From contig CAWFGV010000011.1 in the NCBI GenBank assembly GCA_963815445.1, positions 1,116,001-1,180,000 on the forward strand: a DNA stretch of 64,000 nucleotides. The letters are read 5' to 3'. Under the pieces are notes generated by a model. The model did no database searches. It was given only the letters and a program-made list of their open reading frames with translations, and was not told the DNA's origin. Position numbers and translations under genes: made by a program. Positions 59,829 through 64,000 of the stretch are shown here, piece by piece. Every line of letters starts with the position of its first letter. Positions within the stretch are counted from its first letter, which is position 1. Origin of the DNA: JANLYC01 sp963815445 (GTDB lineage: Bacteria > Actinomycetota > Actinomycetes > Propionibacteriales > Nocardioidaceae).

Positions 59829-61427
59829 ATGGCGACCGAGACCCCTCTCGACAACCTCAGTGACGACGCCCGGCTCTCGAGCCTTGGCTACCGACCGCAG
59901 CTCAACCGGGTGCTCGGTCCGTTCGCCAACTTCTCGGTGGCGTTCACCTATCTCTCACCGATGGTGGGCATCTACTCGCTCTTCGCGCTCGGCGTCGCGG
60001 CCGGCGGGCCGGCGTACGTCTGGCTCACCTGGCTGCCGGTGGTCGGGATGCTCTTCGTGGCGCTGGTGTTCGGGGAGCTGGCCAGCCACTACCCGGTCGC
60101 GGGCGCGCTGTACCAGTACAGCAAGTTCTCCGTCGGCGCGGCGTACGGCTGGTTCGTCGGCTGGTTCTACGGCATCGCGCTGCTCATCACGGTGGCCGCG
60201 GTCGACACCGGAGTGGTCACGTACGTCACGGCACTCACGCACAACTGGTTCGGCTGGGGGCTGGACCCGACCAACCACCTGACGATCCTGCTCCTCACCG
60301 CCGGCCTCATCCTGATCCAGACGGCGCTGAACATCACCGGCGCCCAGGTGATGGGGCGGGTCGCCCAGTTCGGCGTCTACGTCGAGATCGTCGGTACGCT
60401 CGGCATCGCCTTGATCCTGGCCTTCCACGGCTTCCACCACGGGCTCGGATTCCTGTTCACCACCCAGGGGGCGGAGAACGTCGGCACCAACGCCCTCGGT
60501 CTCGACTTCGGCGGGAACTGGCTCACCGGTGCAGCCCTGATCGCGGTCCTGGCACCGGTCTACATCTTCTACGGCTTCGAGTCCGCAGGTGACATCTCCG
60601 AGGAGACCAAGGACGCCGGCGTCAAGGTGCCCCGGTCGATGCGGCAGGCCCTGATCTGGGGCGGGATCTCGTCGTTCATCCTGATCGCGGCCCTGCTGCT
60701 GGCGATGCCCGAGGGCAAGGACCCCGTCGGCCAGACCGTCGACGGCGGTGGCGTCCCGTTCATCCTCGGTCAGCTGCCGAGCGGCCTGCAGGACTTCCTC
60801 CTGCTGTTGATCATCTTCGCCTTCTTCTCCTGCGGAACCTCGGTGCAGGGCGCGGGCAGCCGGCTGGCGTTCTCGTTCGCCCGCGACGGCGCGCTCCCGG
60901 GTTCGAAGTGGATCTCGCGGGTCCATCCGCGCTTCAAGACGCCGACGAACGCCCTGCTCGCGGGCGCCGTCGTCACGCTGTTGTTCGTGCTGCTGGTGTT
61001 CTACTCGCCGTCGAAGGACATCGAGATCGGGTTCATCACCTACCCCGCCGACATCAACGCGCTGGTGTCGCTGGTGTCGTTCGGCGTGAGCGGCATCTAC
61101 TTGTCGTTCCTGCTGACTGTGATCGGGGCGCTGATCGCCCGTAGCCGGGGTTGGGTGCCCGAAGGCAGGTTCCGGCTCGGCCGATGGGGTATGACGGTGA
61201 CCGTCATCGCCGCCGCCTACCTCACCCTGATGCTGGTCAACGTGGTCGCACCGACCGGCCTGACAAGCCCGCGGGCCTACTTCAACCTGGACTGGATCAC
61301 GCTGCTGGTGATGGTCATCGTTGCTGTCGCCGGTGTCGTGGTGTTCCTCCTCGGCCGCCCGCAGCGCGAGATGCGTGCGCACCTGCACGACGAGGCCGAA
61401 CCGACGGGTGCGGAGCGGCACGGCTAG
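59829..61427 (+). CDS. APC-family amino acid/amine permease
   Basis: A 532-residue permease with 12 predicted helices. The N-terminal blocks FANFSVAFTYLSPMVGIYSLF and GGPAYVWLTWLPVVGMLFVALVFGELASHYPVAGALYQYSKF carry the APC substrate-binding parts (GGP, VAGALYQYSK), and YGFESAGDISEETKDAGVKVPRSM is the conserved amine-transporter block (E-ETK-D). It would take up an amino acid or amine; the choline/GABA-like EAT group is closest in look. The ATG at 59829 follows GGAGGA. The 277 bp upstream contain a lower-GC stretch that probably holds the promoter. Confidence 0.9.
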   Translation: MATETPLDNLSDDARLSSLGYRPQLNRVLGPFANFSVAFTYLSPMVGIYSLFALGVAAGGPAYVWLTWLPVVGMLFVALVFGELASHYPVAGALYQYSKFSVGAAYGWFVGWFYGIALLITVAAVDTGVVTYVTALTHNWFGWGLDPTNHLTILLLTAGLILIQTALNITGAQVMGRVAQFGVYVEIVGTLGIALILAFHGFHHGLGFLFTTQGAENVGTNALGLDFGGNWLTGAALIAVLAPVYIFYGFESAGDISEETKDAGVKVPRSMRQALIWGGISSFILIAALLLAMPEGKDPVGQTVDGGGVPFILGQLPSGLQDFLLLLIIFAFFSCGTSVQGAGSRLAFSFARDGALPGSKWISRVHPRFKTPTNALLAGAVVTLLFVLLVFYSPSKDIEIGFITYPADINALVSLVSFGVSGIYLSFLLTVIGALIARSRGWVPEGRFRLGRWGMTVTVIAAAYLTLMLVNVVAPTGLTSPRAYFNLDWITLLVMVIVAVAGVVVFLLGRPQREMRAHLHDEAEPTGAERHG

Positions 61428-61465
61428 CCCCGAGCGCCCGGCCGGTGGGCACTCGTTGAATTCTT

Positions 61466-61493
61466 GGTTACCCGGTGCATCGGTGCAATAACC
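61466..61493. promoter_or_regulatory. Possible operator upstream of the secreted M4 peptidase gene
   Basis: GGTTA (61466-61470) and TAACC (61489-61493) flank two direct copies of CGGTGCA (61473-61479 and 61481-61487). This layered symmetry lies about 130 bp before the ATG. Function is inferred from position only. Confidence 0.3.
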
Positions 61494-61620
61494 GTGTGCG
61501 AGACCAACCCGGGAGTTCCGCTCGAGGGGTTCCGGCAGGTGCATAAGTCTGGTAGGAAAGGGCACTTCGGTCGGCATTCGCCCCCGTACCTACATCCTTC
61601 GCCCCAAGGAGAATCACTGC

Positions 61621-63567
61621 ATGCAGCCGAAGTCCTTCGTGCTTGCTGCGTCCGTCGCCGTGGTGGTGACCGCTGTCGCGGTCACCGGAAACCCGGCAAT
61701 GGCGCAGTCCCCGCTCCCCACCTCAGTAGCCACCTCCGCCGCAGCGGCTTCCCCAGTCAAGGCCGCTGCCGCCCCGACCACCAACGGATCACTCGCGCTC
61801 GACGGCTCAGCTGCTTCGGCGTACCGACTCCCGTCCGACGTCAGGAAGGTCTGGAGCGCAACGTACCCCGACGGCACGACGCAGACGCGCTACCAGCAGG
61901 TGGTCGCCGGCGCTGACGTCTTCAACGGCCAGCTCACCGTCCTCCGAGCCAGGTCCGGTGCCGTGACCAGCGTGATCGGCGCGCACTATGACGGTCTGCA
62001 GCCGGCCAACGCCGCCAAGCTCTCCGCCACCGACGTCCGCGCCAAGGCTGCTCAGATCCTCGGCAACCGGGGTACCCGGTCCGCGACCCTGCACCTGGAC
62101 CCCCGCGACGGCCGCCTCTTCTACGAGGTCCAGACGCAGCGTTTCGCGCACCGCTGGGTGCAGTGGATGGATGCCTCGACCGGCAAGGTCGAGAAGAGGT
62201 ATGACGCGGTCGCGGAAGGCGACGGCGTCGGTGTCAAGGGCGACCAGAAGACGATCGACACCACCCAGGCCAACGGTGTCTGGCAGCTGATCACGGCCGA
62301 CGGTCGGCAGAAGACGTACGACGCGAAGAACGGCACGACGCTGCCGGGCGACCTGATGACCGACGCCGACAACCACTGGAACCTGTCGATCCCGAGCAAC
62401 GTCAGCCCGAGCCAGCCGCCGGGGGTCGACGCGCACTACTACGCCAACGTCATCGATGACTTCTACGGTGCTGTCTTCAAGCGCAACAGCATCGACAACG
62501 CCGGTATGCCGATCATCTCGACCGTCCACTACGACAAGGGCTACTGCAACGCGTTCTGGAACGGCACACAGATGACCTACGGCGACGGTGACGGCGTGGC
62601 CTGCAAGCCGTTGTCCGGCGGGCTCGACGTGGTCGGGCACGAGCTCACGCATGGCGTCACCGAGTTCACCTCCGGCCTGATCTACGAGGGCCAGTCCGGA
62701 GCACTCAACGAGTCGTTCAGCGACATGATGGGCAACACGTCGGAGTTCTTCGCCGCCAGCCGCGGCCTTGACCCCGCCGCGCAGCCGGACTGGCTGATCG
62801 GTGAGGACGTCATCCCTGCCGGTGTGTACGGCGGGACGACCGCCGGCTTCCGCAACATGGGTGACCCGCAGGACGATGGCGACCCCGACCACTACTCCGA
62901 GCGCTACACCGGCACCTCCGACAACGGCGGAGTCCACACCAACAGCGGCATCCCCAACCACGCCTACTACCTCGCCGTCAACGGCGGCCGGAACGCAGGC
63001 TGCGACACGGTCGGATCCGGTGGTCACACCCACACGGCCGACTGCAACGTGACCGTGCCTGCGCTCGGCCTGGCAAAGGCGGAGCAGATCTTCTACAAGG
63101 GCTTCACCGGCATGACCGAGTACGCGAACTTCTGCGACGCCCGCACCGCGACCATGGCGGTGGCCGGGGGCAGCAAGAAGACCATCGGCAAGGCCTGGGA
63201 CGCCGTGGGCGTCAAGGCCGGTTGCACGCCGGGCGTCCCGCCACCGCCGCCGTGCACCAGCGACCCGAACGCGCAGATCCCGTTCGAGTCACCGCACCCG
63301 TACGGCAACAACGGTGACTGCACGTGGACGTACAACAACGGCACAGCCGGGTTCGCCTTCCACTTCGACCAGCTCGAGACCGAGGCGGGCTACGACTACG
63401 TCGTGATCTACGACGGCAACGGCAACGAGCTGGCCCGGTACGACGGCACGCATCCCCTCGGCCAGACGACGCCGTGCATCACGACCGCCGTCGGCAAGGT
63501 CCGGCTCATCTCCGATCCGGGTGTGACCGACCAGGGCTTCCACGTCGACTCGGTCTCGGCCTGCTAG
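61621..63567 (+). CDS. Secreted M4 metallopeptidase with C-terminal CUB-like domain
   Basis: A 648-residue exported zinc peptidase of the thermolysin family with a full-length propeptide. The signal is SFVLAASVAVVVTAVAVTG; the FTP/PepSY propeptide (about 60-210) contains RYQQVVAGADVFNGQLTVLR. The catalytic part has STVHYDKGYCNAFWNG, HELTH at 340-344 (two zinc ligands, Glu341 base), GALNESFSD with third ligand Glu364, and DNGGVHTNSGIPNHAYYL. After a PPPPPC linker, residues 555-648 look like a CUB domain (YDYVVIYDGNGNELARYDG). This is probably a broad-range extracellular protease. The ATG follows AAGGAG. Confidence 0.93.
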   Translation: MQPKSFVLAASVAVVVTAVAVTGNPAMAQSPLPTSVATSAAAASPVKAAAAPTTNGSLALDGSAASAYRLPSDVRKVWSATYPDGTTQTRYQQVVAGADVFNGQLTVLRARSGAVTSVIGAHYDGLQPANAAKLSATDVRAKAAQILGNRGTRSATLHLDPRDGRLFYEVQTQRFAHRWVQWMDASTGKVEKRYDAVAEGDGVGVKGDQKTIDTTQANGVWQLITADGRQKTYDAKNGTTLPGDLMTDADNHWNLSIPSNVSPSQPPGVDAHYYANVIDDFYGAVFKRNSIDNAGMPIISTVHYDKGYCNAFWNGTQMTYGDGDGVACKPLSGGLDVVGHELTHGVTEFTSGLIYEGQSGALNESFSDMMGNTSEFFAASRGLDPAAQPDWLIGEDVIPAGVYGGTTAGFRNMGDPQDDGDPDHYSERYTGTSDNGGVHTNSGIPNHAYYLAVNGGRNAGCDTVGSGGHTHTADCNVTVPALGLAKAEQIFYKGFTGMTEYANFCDARTATMAVAGGSKKTIGKAWDAVGVKAGCTPGVPPPPPCTSDPNAQIPFESPHPYGNNGDCTWTYNNGTAGFAFHFDQLETEAGYDYVVIYDGNGNELARYDGTHPLGQTTPCITTAVGKVRLISDPGVTDQGFHVDSVSAC

Positions 63568-63612
63568 GCGTCTCTCGATAGGTGTCGCCGCACCCGGCAC
63601 CGTCCCCACCGC

Positions 63613-63642
63613 TGCCCCTCTCAGGTCCGTCTGAGGGGGGCA
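63613..63642 (+). terminator. Hairpin after the secreted M4 peptidase gene
   Basis: TGCCCCTCTCAG and CTGAGGGGGGCA pair over 12 bp with one G-U pair and a 6-nt loop, about 45 bp after the stop codon. Confidence 0.65.
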
Positions 63643-63769
63643 TCGGTTTGCGCCCGGCGGACCCGGCTCGCGTCCTCGTCGCATGGCCGCTGACCCATCC
63701 TTCGACATCGGGTCACGACTGTCGGTGCTCGCACATACGGTCGACTGACACCGACCGAAGGGACTCCAG

Positions 63770-63970
63770 ATGCTCGACGCTCGCACGACCGCTTTGCAGG
63801 ACGAGCATGAGCGCGTCGTGTCGACGACCCCCGGTGACCACGGTTGGCACGCCGCCACGGTCGATCCGACGACTCGCCGACACCGTCGCGAACGGCCAGC
63901 CGAGGCCTCGGTGCCGGAGCTTCGACCCCCGCCCTCGTTGAACCGTGAGTTGTGGCTCCTCCAACCGTGA
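63770..63970 (+). CDS. Possible small ORF before the 22-bp repeats
   Basis: A 66-codon frame (MLDARTTALQDEHERVV...) has AAGGGA before its ATG, but most of its length has no recognisable domain and the last 10 codons lie in the dispersed repeat. I doubt it is a complete gene; it may be a remnant or an untranslated stretch. The rest of 63568-63926 shows no gene. Confidence 0.25.
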   Translation: MLDARTTALQDEHERVVSTTPGDHGWHAATVDPTTRRHRRERPAEASVPELRPPPSLNRELWLLQP

Positions 63971-64000
63971 GTTGTGGCTCCTCCAACCGTGAGTTGTGGC
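63927..64000. repeat. Copy 2 of the dispersed repeat, with 22-bp tandem copies cut by the window edge
   Basis: The first 36 bp match 53213-53248 at 33 positions. From 63941 the unit AACCGTGAGTTGTGGCTCCT plus CC recurs every 22 bp: 63941-63962, 63963-63984, and a partial unit 63985-64000. The array continues beyond the window. Confidence 0.85.

Noticed and set aside
59955..61577. 540-codon minus-strand frame opposite the APC permease
   Set aside because: Composition is His/Gln/Arg/Glu-rich with no domain; it is a shadow of the permease gene.
1..64000. tRNA or rRNA genes
   Set aside because: No cloverleaf or rRNA-like segment was recognised in the intergenic regions on either strand.

Overview
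The window is chromosomal DNA of a high-GC actinobacterium. GTG starts are common, overlaps of the GTGA/ATGA type are frequent, and there is a SigE-family sigma factor, a CsoR copper sensor, a DUF3516-type helicase, a SatD-like module and several secreted proteins with Sec signals. The gene content would suit a soil or sediment member of the Propionibacteriales/Nocardioidaceae, but nothing here fixes the genus. No tRNA, rRNA, CRISPR array, prophage or intact insertion sequence was seen.

Layout. 1-2.4 kb: a truncated unknown gene, a DJ-1/PfpI protein, CsoR and a degenerate NERD protein. 2.4-7.4 kb: a large secreted alpha/beta hydrolase, a small membrane protein and an M4 metallopeptidase with a C-terminal emfourin-like (inhibitor-like) domain. 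7.4-13.5 kb: a DnaA-box-like intergenic region, an EamA transporter, a phosphatidylcholine-synthase-like CDP-alcohol transferase, a stand-alone ATP-dependent DNA ligase and a 953-residue secreted BNR-repeat protein. 13.6-20.5 kb: a TraR/DksA-type protein, a GNAT protein, an M50-like protease, a secreted HNH/excalibur nuclease, an isoaspartyl methyltransferase, a SerA-like dehydrogenase with ACT domain and a six-repeat secreted protein. 20.5-28.6 kb: a CarH/LitR-type B12 regulator with repeated operator-like boxes, a DUF4234 protein, a NERD protein, a DinB2-like polymerase with an Ile steric gate, a long acyl-CoA dehydrogenase, a PP2C phosphatase, an unknown membrane-anchored protein and a VOC protein.

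28.7-40 kb: a secreted phosphoesterase, a PLP decarboxylase, a translationally coupled SatD-like/membrane-protein pair behind an AT-rich promoter with an inverted repeat, an aldo/keto reductase, a secreted 5'-nucleotidase, a cupin, a repeat-rich intergenic block (17-bp repeats, a 46-nt palindrome, four 35-bp tandem repeats), an AlkZ-related protein and a DUF3516 helicase. 40-47.1 kb, all on the minus strand: an acyl-CoA dehydrogenase and MFS transporter, then a complete livKHMGF branched-chain amino acid ABC operon with overlapping genes. 47.3-53.2 kb: an ECF sigma factor with its membrane partner, an orphan DppB-like permease and a SNF2/SWIM helicase broken by one frameshift. 53.2-64 kb: a small Cys/His protein, a NarL-type two-component system divergent from two small membrane proteins, methylglyoxal synthase, a SnoaL-like protein, two adjacent NERD genes, an APC permease, a secreted M4 metallopeptidase with a CUB-like domain, and a 22-bp tandem repeat whose leading 36 bp recur at 53.2 kb.

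The points most worth a second look are the fused peptidase/emfourin protein, the Ile steric gate in the DinB polymerase, the B12 regulator with its candidate operator, the SatD-like two-gene module, four NERD proteins of which three have lost the catalytic lysine, the frameshifted helicase, and the dispersed repeat.
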